This document shows, piece by piece, positions 6,359-14,328 of a stretch of DNA of 18,725 nt. The notes beneath the pieces are model-generated. The model searched no databases. It was not told the DNA's origin and saw only the letters and a list, made by a program, of their open reading frames with translations. The number at the start of each line of letters is the position of its first letter. Positions within the stretch are counted from its first letter, which is position 1. The stretch is from Ramicandelaber brevisporus (taxonomy: Eukaryota > Kickxellomycota > Ramicandelaberales > Ramicandelaberaceae): NCBI GenBank assembly GCA_025201865.1, contig MU603073.1, positions 3,664 through 22,388 on the forward strand, given 5' to 3'. A program made the position numbers and the translations under genes.

Positions 6359-9262
6359 ATGGCTACTGACGGCGGAAACGAGGGTTTGACGACTGCTGCG
6401 ACTACGATGGTGCAGCAGCGTAGACAAGATGCTCGAGACAGACTGCGTGCCTTCTATGGTCTCCAGCAACAGCAGCAGCAAGAGCAACAATCTCAACAGA
6501 CAGCACAGTCTGAACAACGGCCGACACCTCCTCCTGTGCCTGTACCATCAAGCTCGACAGCAATTGTTGTTCCTGGGGGAGGACCAGGCCAATACGATGA
6601 CACGTCGGCTGAGGAGGCAGCCGCAGCAGCAATCGCCATAGCAGCATCATTGCGAGATATGGAGCCTACTCAATCTGACCAGTCTCAGCCATCACAGCAT
6701 CAACAGCATCAACAGCAACAGCAGCAACAACAAAGCGGCACATCCAATGCAATTTACAACTTTGATTCACCCAACTTTGATGTACGAAAGAGTATGCAGA
6801 GAACACTGCGCGAGTCCCACATTCCTGACTTGATTGCTCAGCGCAACAGATTATCGACAGACATTCGACAGCTGGAAGGTGACATTCAGACACTTGTGTA
6901 CGAAAACTATAGCAAGTTCATCAGTGCAACAGAGACGGTTGGCCAGATGAGGGCAGATGTGGTGAATATGGATAATGAAATGACACGGCTGTGTTCTCAA
7001 ATCAGTGCAATTTCAACCAAATCAGCCAAAGTGAGCGAAGCATTGCAGCCAACTCAGCAGAAGATTGCTCAGCTGTCGGCTACGCAAAGCATGCTGAGTA
7101 AACTGCACTTTGTGTACGAATTGCCCACTCTGCTGCAGTCCTGCCTGGCCAAAGGGAAGCTGGCAGATGCAGTAAAGTGCTATTCGAGAACAGCTCCATT
7201 GCTTGAAAGATACCGCAAATTGGCTGTGTTCAGAGGCATTGAGCGAGATTGTCGCAGCATCATGGTCAGTGTTGATAACGAGCTTGGCAACAGAATGCAC
7301 TCAGCGGATGCTACAATGAACGAGGTCAACACAACCCTGGAGCTGCTGGTTGCTCTTGGTGCACAGGATATGGGTGAACTGTGGCGTCAATATCTCCAGA
7401 TTCAATGTGACAAGCTCACTGGATTGCGAACTGTAATCCTGGAATCGGGGCGGAACGTGTCTCTTGGTGGCGATGTAGCATCTCGGATAATTCTGCCAAA
7501 CAAGGCATTTCTGGATGAACTAACTGCCTTCATTGAGTGCTTCGTCAAGTACTTTGTGCCCTCTGCCTCCCCATCTGCCAATAGTGATCAGGATGCAGAC
7601 CGACAACTGCGTCGCATCCATCGTCGACTGTCCAAAGACGAGCGCGAGTCTGCTCGTATCGAGTTTGGTGATGCCCTCGGTGATATTGCCGACGAGTACA
7701 CTGAAGTTCTTCAAGATTTGCTTGAGATGGGCAATGACTTGGCTGTCACTGTGGATACCGAGATTCACCTCGCCGTTTTGACTGCCGTTGACACTGAGAT
7801 TCATGCGCGGCGCGCGCTTGTTACGTTTGCAGATATGGGTGTCACCGTCAGAGAACTGGCTGACTGGTGGGAGGAAATGTTTGCTGACCGCGTATTTAAT
7901 CAGCTCAAGATGGCTGCTCTGGAGCGCTTCCTCATCTTCATCGATGAACCTCCGGCCGAGTTCAACTCACCTGACAAACCAACATCGTCAGCCTTGGCCA
8001 GCCCGACAGATCCATCACGACAGTGGACATCCAAGCAGCTGGCTACACTGCTGAACCAAGTTGAAGGCGCCATCGTTCAGCAGGTTTTGGCTGTGTGTAG
8101 CCCCACCGTAACTCGGCTGCTTACTCAGAATGTCTCATTCCAAGCGAGACAAGGTCAAGGTATGTCAACGTTCCTGTGGACACAGCTGCAGATAGCCTTC
8201 GATGAGTTCCTCGAGACCCTCCCTGTTGAATTGATGGATATGGCCGCTAGCTCTGCTGTGCCGCGGTCACTACGCGTACCCTCGTACGGTGCACCTGGTG
8301 CTCTTGTGATGTCTCGTCTTGCACTCTCCTTTGTCAACTCCATGATTGACACCATCCGCCGGCTGCTCTCTCCGACGCTGATGAATGACGATGCTGCTGG
8401 TCAGAGTGACCGCGATCCAGCTACTACATCCGATGGCGATAAATATGGCGTTTTGAGGCTTGATGCTCATCATTTCGCCACATGGCGCAACTGTGCTCGT
8501 AAACTTCTCCATCGATATATATTCTCGGTTGGTGCTGAAGCTGGCATGGAGATCCGCGACGCTCTACTGACGGCATCTTCCACTGAATGGGCTGCCAACT
8601 TGCCACCCGCTCGTGTCACTCCAGCATGGCGTTCTATCCGTCAACGGCTGGCGGAAATTGAGAACCATGTCCGCACGCTGGTTGGCCGTGACAATGTTCA
8701 TGACATTATGGCAGATGAAGAGCCGTCTCACCCGAGCGCAGCCACTGGAAGCAGCGGATGGAGCACTTCTCAGGGCAGCACTGCAGCAGCAGCTGCACTC
8801 GAGTCACCGGAGCGCCGAGTTGCCCGCACCCCGCACCAGGCGTACAACCAGGCGGAATTTGGATCGGCGGGTGCTGTGGCGGCCATCTTGCGGATTGCAC
8901 TCAAGGAAGCCATCGAGGTGCTGCGAACGCTTGCTTTTGGACGATCTGGATATCAGCAAATGCAGGTTGATACCGAGTATATTCGCACCGCATTCACCAA
9001 TCTGACATCGCACGGGCAGAGCAATCCAAGCGCCAGTAACAATGCGAGTGGAATCGAGCTGTTGTTGGATGAACTTGTCAATACAGCTTATTCGCGATGC
9101 AGAGATCCTGTTACTCTGGACCACAACGTGGCTGTCACTTTGGCACTGCTTGCAAACCGGGATGATAATCTACCAACTTCTGCAAACTCTCCGCCAAGCA
9201 CCCACCAGCGCACTCCAACCCGCAACACTTCATCTCAGCCGAGAGCATTCGGTTGGCTCTAA
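6359..9262 (+). CDS. VPS51: VPS51, shared subunit of the GARP and EARP tethering complexes
   Basis: Vps51 holds together the GARP complex (with Vps52, Vps53 and Vps54), which tethers endosome-derived vesicles at the trans-Golgi, and the EARP complex at endosomes where present. This 967-residue protein has the conserved LRAFYGL motif near the N-terminus (29-35), equivalent to the short SNARE-binding segment of the family. The Vps51/67 domain begins NFDSPNFDV (134-142) and continues with coiled coil including LVYENYSKFISATE (179-192). A long helical CATCHR-like region follows. Yeast Vps51 (164 residues) keeps only the N-terminal part; this one resembles the long animal form (human about 780). 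The excess comes from poly-Gln stretches (about 36-47 and 113-125), an Ala-rich patch and a disordered Pro/Ser/Thr tail. The start context has A at -3 and G at +4. No intron interrupts the frame. Confidence 0.92.
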   Translation: MATDGGNEGLTTAATTMVQQRRQDARDRLRAFYGLQQQQQQEQQSQQTAQSEQRPTPPPVPVPSSSTAIVVPGGGPGQYDDTSAEEAAAAAIAIAASLRDMEPTQSDQSQPSQHQQHQQQQQQQQSGTSNAIYNFDSPNFDVRKSMQRTLRESHIPDLIAQRNRLSTDIRQLEGDIQTLVYENYSKFISATETVGQMRADVVNMDNEMTRLCSQISAISTKSAKVSEALQPTQQKIAQLSATQSMLSKLHFVYELPTLLQSCLAKGKLADAVKCYSRTAPLLERYRKLAVFRGIERDCRSIMVSVDNELGNRMHSADATMNEVNTTLELLVALGAQDMGELWRQYLQIQCDKLTGLRTVILESGRNVSLGGDVASRIILPNKAFLDELTAFIECFVKYFVPSASPSANSDQDADRQLRRIHRRLSKDERESARIEFGDALGDIADEYTEVLQDLLEMGNDLAVTVDTEIHLAVLTAVDTEIHARRALVTFADMGVTVRELADWWEEMFADRVFNQLKMAALERFLIFIDEPPAEFNSPDKPTSSALASPTDPSRQWTSKQLATLLNQVEGAIVQQVLAVCSPTVTRLLTQNVSFQARQGQGMSTFLWTQLQIAFDEFLETLPVELMDMAASSAVPRSLRVPSYGAPGALVMSRLALSFVNSMIDTIRRLLSPTLMNDDAAGQSDRDPATTSDGDKYGVLRLDAHHFATWRNCARKLLHRYIFSVGAEAGMEIRDALLTASSTEWAANLPPARVTPAWRSIRQRLAEIENHVRTLVGRDNVHDIMADEEPSHPSAATGSSGWSTSQGSTAAAAALESPERRVARTPHQAYNQAEFGSAGAVAAILRIALKEAIEVLRTLAFGRSGYQQMQVDTEYIRTAFTNLTSHGQSNPSASNNASGIELLLDELVNTAYSRCRDPVTLDHNVAVTLALLANRDDNLPTSANSPPSTHQRTPTRNTSSQPRAFGWL

Positions 9263-9731
9263 TTGCTCTCTTTCTCTTTCTCTTTTCCTTTTTCTTGCTA
9301 CTCTTCATGTTTCAAAATGTTCCAATCCTTGCGTGATTCACGGACCCTCTCTCGGCCAATTTCTACGGAGAGCTGAGTATCGTGAGCATCACAGTGACTG
9401 CTTTCAGAGGAGAAAAAAATGCAAATCTTGCTCCACTTTCTTCCTGGCCAATCGAATGGAGGTCTGAATGCCAAGACCAGTGCGGAAGAATACATTAAAA
9501 ATTGGGTCGGTTCACGAACAAAGGACGCTCCAGCAGATACGTCCGTCCCTTTGCCCTACCGTCCTTCACCGCTCTCGCACACACCATACACTCTTCCTCC
9601 ACCTTTCACCTCCCGCGCGTCCCACGTCTCTGCCTACGCATAGACGTCTGCTGGCACTCGCAACCATTTCAACGCCTTGTCTCAAACGTCGTAGCGTGCG
9701 TCCTTTTCAGTGAATACTTTTCTCCCACATC
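9263..9731. other. Intergenic: VPS51 3' end and MATE promoter
   Basis: A 469-bp gap between two plus-strand genes. It opens with a CT-rich tract (9266-9298) directly after the VPS51 stop. A second pyrimidine-rich stretch (about 9535-9620) runs 110-200 bp upstream of the MATE start and may be part of its promoter or 5' UTR. I see no canonical AATAAA or TATA box. Short overlapping ORFs lack any recognisable motif, so I call no gene. Confidence 0.65.
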
Positions 9732-11429
9732 ATGCAGTCTGTTGACCATTCAGGCGCAAGAGCGCACGAACCACTGGCCGCTGATGAAGAATCCTCGCCC
9801 CTGCTGTCTCCCACTGCTGCGCCACAGGAACTCCCCGCACCAGCCCCTGCACTACCTCCGCCACACCAGCCCTCGTCCCCGACTCTCACGCTCAACGGTG
9901 ATGGCACTGCCTCATCATCGTCATCACCATCAAGACCCATCACTTCAACCAGCTCGACCGTGTGGACAGAAGCACTGACTCTGCTGCAGCTCATTGCTCC
10001 GATTGCCATTGGCAGCGCCATCTTCAATGTAACCGGTGTTGCTGAAACCGTCGCCGTAGGCCGGCTGGGAACTCTCGAGCTAGCGTCCCAGGGCATGGCC
10101 GGTCTCGTAGTCGGCATCACAGCTTTGGCTCCTTTCATGGGTGCCATCACTGCTCTCGACACACTCTGCAGCCAAGCTGTGGGTGGCGGTGAGTCCACCA
10201 AGAAAATGGCCGGTGTTTACCTGCAGCGCGCTTTGGTTATCGTCTGGATGATGTGCATTCCCCTGTCGCTCATTTGGTGGAACATTGGCTTGTTCTTGAA
10301 GAACTTTGGAGTTGATGACGCCATGATTCCATTGATTGTGCTCTATTTACGTGGGTTTATCCCAAGCATTCTCATTGTGGTCACCAGCGAATGCATCAAA
10401 AAGTTCTTGTATGCGCAGGGTTTGATGCGGTTCAGCACATATGTGGTTGCAATTACCAGCCCAGTGCAAGTGGGATTGCTGTTCCTGTTGACATTCCACC
10501 CGGCTTTCAACCTGGGCTTCGTTGGTCTGCCAGTTGCGTACTTTATCACCCAGTCGATTGTGCTTGCATTGTACGTGTACATGATTGTGTACATTGATGG
10601 ACATCAGTGCTGGGTGCCATGGTCTACAGAGTGCTTCCGTCACTGGGAGCAGATCTTCCGTCTTGCGCTGCCTGGTGTCGTTCTTGTATACTCCATTCTG
10701 GGCACCTCCTATGTTACCATGCTTGGTGCTGCCACTATTGGACGCGAGGCAATTGCTGCTCAAAACGCAGCTGCCGGCATCCAAGCCATCTTCTCCATGT
10801 TATCTCTTTCCATTGGTACAGGAACCGCTACGCGCGTCGGCAATCTTCTTGGCGCCAACAATGCCGCGCTAGCCAAACTGTCGTTCTCAATCTCTGTGAC
10901 TCTTGCAGCCTTGCTCGGTGTGTTCAACTGCAGTGCTCTCATTATATTCCGCCACAGCTGGAGCACACTGTTTTCAAGCGATCCGGCCATCATTGAAGGC
11001 GTCGCGTCTGCCATCATTCCGATTGCCATTGCACAGCTAGGTTCAGCGGTTGCCGCTGGATGCTCGGGCACGCTGCGTGGTCAGGGTCGCCAGCGAATTA
11101 CGGCTGGTATCCGCATGGTCACCTCGTATTTGATTGCCATTCCATCTGGATTTATCTTTGCGCTCAAGTTTAAGCTGGGAATTACCGGCCTATGGTTCGG
11201 TGTGGCACTTGGCGAGCTCAGCAGCGCCATCATCGAATTGTACTATGTATCCAGGACCAACTGGGAACACGAGGCCAAGAAGGCTCAAGAAAGACTGGTT
11301 TCGCGCGCTGCTCACATGGGAATCCGATACGAAACAAGCAGCGGTGGCTCTGACAGCGAGGACCTGATCTCCTCCACAGCCTCTGCCAGCGAGGATGACG
11401 ATGACGTTGAAGCACGCGTTCAAACTTAA
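9732..11429 (+). CDS. MATE-family multidrug/toxin extrusion transporter
   Basis: Cation-coupled antiporter of the MATE family, expected to export or sequester organic compounds across the plasma or vacuolar membrane. The 565-residue protein has a Pro/Ser-rich cytosolic N-terminus of about 77 residues, then roughly twelve transmembrane helices in two MatE repeats (about 80-235 and 305-470). Helix 2 carries the typical ALDTLCSQAVGGG segment (141-153). The second half has AAAGIQAIFSML and GTATRVGNLLGANN, equivalent to conserved MATE helix 7-8 motifs. The C-tail is acidic. An ESSPLL sequence (20-25) fits the [DE]xxxL[LI] sorting signal that sends proteins to vacuoles via AP-3, so a vacuolar location is possible. 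Closest in style to eukaryotic MATEs such as yeast Erc1. The substrate cannot be read from sequence. The start has A at -3. Tail-to-tail with MAK5. Confidence 0.92.
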   Translation: MQSVDHSGARAHEPLAADEESSPLLSPTAAPQELPAPAPALPPPHQPSSPTLTLNGDGTASSSSSPSRPITSTSSTVWTEALTLLQLIAPIAIGSAIFNVTGVAETVAVGRLGTLELASQGMAGLVVGITALAPFMGAITALDTLCSQAVGGGESTKKMAGVYLQRALVIVWMMCIPLSLIWWNIGLFLKNFGVDDAMIPLIVLYLRGFIPSILIVVTSECIKKFLYAQGLMRFSTYVVAITSPVQVGLLFLLTFHPAFNLGFVGLPVAYFITQSIVLALYVYMIVYIDGHQCWVPWSTECFRHWEQIFRLALPGVVLVYSILGTSYVTMLGAATIGREAIAAQNAAAGIQAIFSMLSLSIGTGTATRVGNLLGANNAALAKLSFSISVTLAALLGVFNCSALIIFRHSWSTLFSSDPAIIEGVASAIIPIAIAQLGSAVAAGCSGTLRGQGRQRITAGIRMVTSYLIAIPSGFIFALKFKLGITGLWFGVALGELSSAIIELYYVSRTNWEHEAKKAQERLVSRAAHMGIRYETSSGGSDSEDLISSTASASEDDDDVEARVQT

Positions 11430-11535
11430 TCAAATGACGCTTTTATACACCATCCTGCTTTCTCTATTTCTTTCTCTTTTTCGGTTTATTTCAAAAGAGC
11501 ATTGTATTTCTCATTTTAAAAGAGTGGTTAGATAC
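11430..11535. other. 106-bp tail-to-tail intergenic region of the MATE and MAK5 genes
   Basis: Only 106 bp separate the two convergent stop codons, so the two 3' UTRs probably overlap as antisense. It contains a CT-rich stretch (about 11455-11482) and the MAK5 polyadenylation signal. No plus-strand AATAAA is visible for the MATE gene. Confidence 0.7.
11485..11490 (-). terminator. Polyadenylation signal AATAAA for MAK5
   Basis: Minus-strand AATAAA 46 nt beyond the MAK5 stop codon. Strand and distance suit MAK5 3' end formation, and the site falls inside the region that would be the MATE 3' UTR. Confidence 0.55.
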
Positions 11536-13287
11536 TTAGAGAACGGGCGCAGTTGGAAGGCGGTCGCGACGAAGAACCAGTCTCTTGTGCAGTAAATTCT
11601 TGAGTTTACTCTTCATGCCTGCAATCTTGGCCAACGCAGCCTTATCCGATGCCGACTGCTTCTTCTTTTGCTGCTTGTCATCGTTGTCATCATCACTGTA
11701 TCCAAGGATATCCTCATCCAAATCAATGTCCATGGCTTTGGCTTGCTTCTCAAACCAAGCTACATCCGCCGCCTTCTTTGCAAGCGCAGTTTCAGCCGTT
11801 GTGATTTCCTTGGCCAAGTCGACTCGCTCTTTAAGAAGTGGAACCAGTGCATAGTCGACTGGATACTCGGGTGCGATGTTGGTGCGGTTCAGAGTGGTTG
11901 CAATGGCGCGATACAGTTTGCGTTCCTCGGGGCTGCACAATGCGACAGAGATACCAGTGCGGTTTGCACGAGCAGTACGGCCACTACGATGCACATACAA
12001 TTCAGCAGTGCGCGGCAGATGGTAGTGGATGACAGTGTCGACACCGCCGGCGATGTCAAGACCGCGGGCTGCAACATCACTAGAAATAAGAATGCCGTTG
12101 GTTGACTTGGCAAACTGTTCAACATTACGAAGACGCTGCTTTTGTTGCATATTGGCATGTAGGGAGTAAATGGGGCGAACACCGCCACCCTGTTGGTAGC
12201 TGGTCTGTACAGAGTCCTTCTTTGCCGTGCCATTTTTGGCCTTGGACTGATTCTGGCTATGAGGCGACAGCAGCAGTAATCGCAAGGTTATGACAAGGCG
12301 CTTGGCATGGTCAATAGAGTTGGCAAAGATCAGTGTGCGGGATGGATGCTGCGTGAGGAGCAAATACGTGTACAACTCCTTATCAGTAGCTACACAGTCA
12401 ATGCGACGCTCGGTGAGACCCTTGGCTGTGCCCATCTTGGTAGTCAAATCAGCAATGTGTGGCTCATCATCCAATCGCAGCACACTGAGCAACTGTCCCA
12501 AAACACCATCAGCCACAGCGGTATCTTTCTTTGATGCCTTCTTGTCTTGCTTGGCTTGGCTACGGCGCTTCTTTGCATTTGCAAAATGATCAGTCATTGT
12601 AGCGGAAAACACCATTGTTTGATACGAACCCGGCTTCATTCTGGCCATCATCAGCTCCAGCATGTTTTTCAAGTCCTTAAATCCATCAGCTTCCAGCAGC
12701 ATCTTGTCAGCTTCATCCAATACCAAAAACTTGGTTTTAAACACTGCAGCTGCATATCTGTCGCTTTCAGTCATCAATGCCCATAATCTACCAGGAGTAG
12801 CAATGACTACATCGGGCGATTGCTCCAGCTGACGAATCTGCTTCTGGACCGACATTCCACCAATCACAGTCATCAATCTCATTGTGGAGAATGTTGCAAT
12901 TGCTTTGATATGATCACGAATCTGCGTTGCCAATTCACGAGTCGGTGACAAAATAACTGCCAATGGTGGAGAAATTGGTGCATCTTCGGACTTACTGCGC
13001 TTTGAACTGGAGGCTGCCTTTTCCGATGCAGCTTGACGCTTCTTATCATTCAAATAAGCGTTCAGGATGGGGACGCCAAATGCAAGAGTCTTTCCCGAGC
13101 CAGTTGCTGATGCTCCCACAATGTCTCTGCCCTCAAGAGCAGCTGGGATAACGGCAGTCTGGATGTTGGTTGGGTTAGAAAAGCCAAGAGAAGTTAAGCC
13201 TTTGAGTGCTCGTTCATGTAAACCAAAATCACTCCATTTGGCATCTGGTGTCTTTTCAGACTCTTCCTCTTTATTACCATCGATATT

Positions 13288-13328
<41 letters not shown>

Positions 13329-14232
13329 TGGTATCAGCAGTGAGTGCATCAAATGCCACATCATCCTCCAAATCATCCTCTGCTTCATTGGTGTCAGCAT
13401 CTTTATCACCAGCGTCACTGCCATCTTTATCATCACCATCACCATCATCATTATTATCATCATTATCATCATTAAGTTCTGAGTCTGAGTCTGAAGAGTC
13501 TTTTCCGCCATTAGCACGCTTTTCACGCTGCTCAGCCAGAAGAGCCTCTTCGTCAAAATCATCAATATTAATGAATCCGGATGTCCAATCCTCATCTTCG
13601 CCTGCATAAATAACATCGTCATCTTCATCTTCGTCACCATAAACATCTTCAATATTGCCATCCTCAATTGAATCGCTCATCTCTTCCACATCCTCATCAT
13701 TATTCTCAATTTCATTAATCTCGCCATCACCCTTATCCTCGTCATCATCTCCATCCTGTTGTTCTTGCTGACGTTTGCGCTTTTTAGTAACATCATTCTT
13801 CTTTGCATTCTTGTTATTATTATTATTATTGTTATTGTTACCATCATCCTTGATCTTGATAAATTTGGCAATTTTATTACCATGACTGTCTTCTTCCCAC
13901 TGCACACTAATTCCGTCCAATTCTTCCACCATATGCACTCCTCCAATACCCTCTCCATCTTCCCATCTATGCAATGCATCTGGTATACTAATCTTCTTCC
14001 ATTCCCACTTGTTGAAATCAGCTGTTAACAGCTCTCCCTCTACTTGTTTCGATTGATTTGGCTTGATGCGCTTCGAAGGTCTCTTCTTGGCCGACTGCTG
14101 TTGCTTCTGATTTTGTCGACTACCTGCTGAACTATCTGCTGAACTACCTGCTGCTGCTGTAGCTGTCGCTGTAGCTGCAGACTTTGCCTTTGACGTGAAC
14201 CTTTTGCCAGCTGATCCTTTTTGTTGCGCCAT
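11536..14232 (-). CDS. MAK5: DEAD-box RNA helicase MAK5/DDX24, 60S ribosome assembly
   Basis: Nucleolar ATP-dependent RNA helicase that acts on early pre-60S particles. 898 residues. A basic N-terminus with likely nuclear signals (KKRPSKRIK, 49-57; KKRKR, 150-154) includes the Mak5-typical segment WEWKKISIPDALHRWEDGEG (76-95). A long acidic region (160-330) with 13 consecutive Asp follows. The helicase core has the Q motif with F337, GFSNPTNIQ; Walker A ATGSGKT (376-382); PTREL (430-434); DEAD (506-509); SAT (543-545); and HRSGRTAR (748-755). RecA domain 2 starts near 605. A Lys/Arg C-terminal tail is also usual. A 9-Asn run sits at 132-140. The Lys-rich insertion after SAT (552-570) and the Lys/Ser stretch at 397-416 fit the insert-rich Mak5 core. 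The start has G at -3 and +4. Divergent from PUS10. All catalytic motifs are intact. Confidence 0.94.
13288..13326. repeat. (ATC)13 microsatellite encoding poly-Asp in MAK5
   Basis: Thirteen perfect ATC units on the plus strand (GAT codons on the minus strand) encode 13 Asp in the acidic region ahead of the helicase core. The surrounding 13.2-13.8 kb is also rich in ATC/ATT triplets, consistent with triplet expansion in a disordered acidic linker. Confidence 0.9.
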
Positions 14233-14328
14233 CTCGTCAGCCGGTGTATATTTTAATAAAGTGTTTTTTTGTCTTCAAAAATTGAGCACAAGCAAAAGAG
14301 CAAAACAGCAAAAGAGTATAAAAGCACA
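14233..14328. promoter_or_regulatory. 96-bp bidirectional MAK5/PUS10 promoter region
   Basis: The start codons of two divergent genes are only 96 bp apart. The stretch is AT-rich (tatattttaataaa at about 14247-14260) with a 7-T run, followed by an A/G/C-rich part. A plus-strand TATAAAA at 14317-14323 lies too close to the 14329 ATG to be its TATA box unless transcription starts inside the first PUS10 codons. Confidence 0.6.

Noticed and set aside
13067-13609. 180-residue Ser-rich plus-strand open frame
   Set aside because: It is the antisense reading of the MAK5 poly-Asp/Glu region; the Ser runs come from the ATC/ATT triplets.
14269-14328. 60-nt upstream extension of the PUS10 frame
   Set aside because: It begins with TTG, not ATG, and lies in the 96-bp MAK5/PUS10 gap. 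The first ATG is at 14329.
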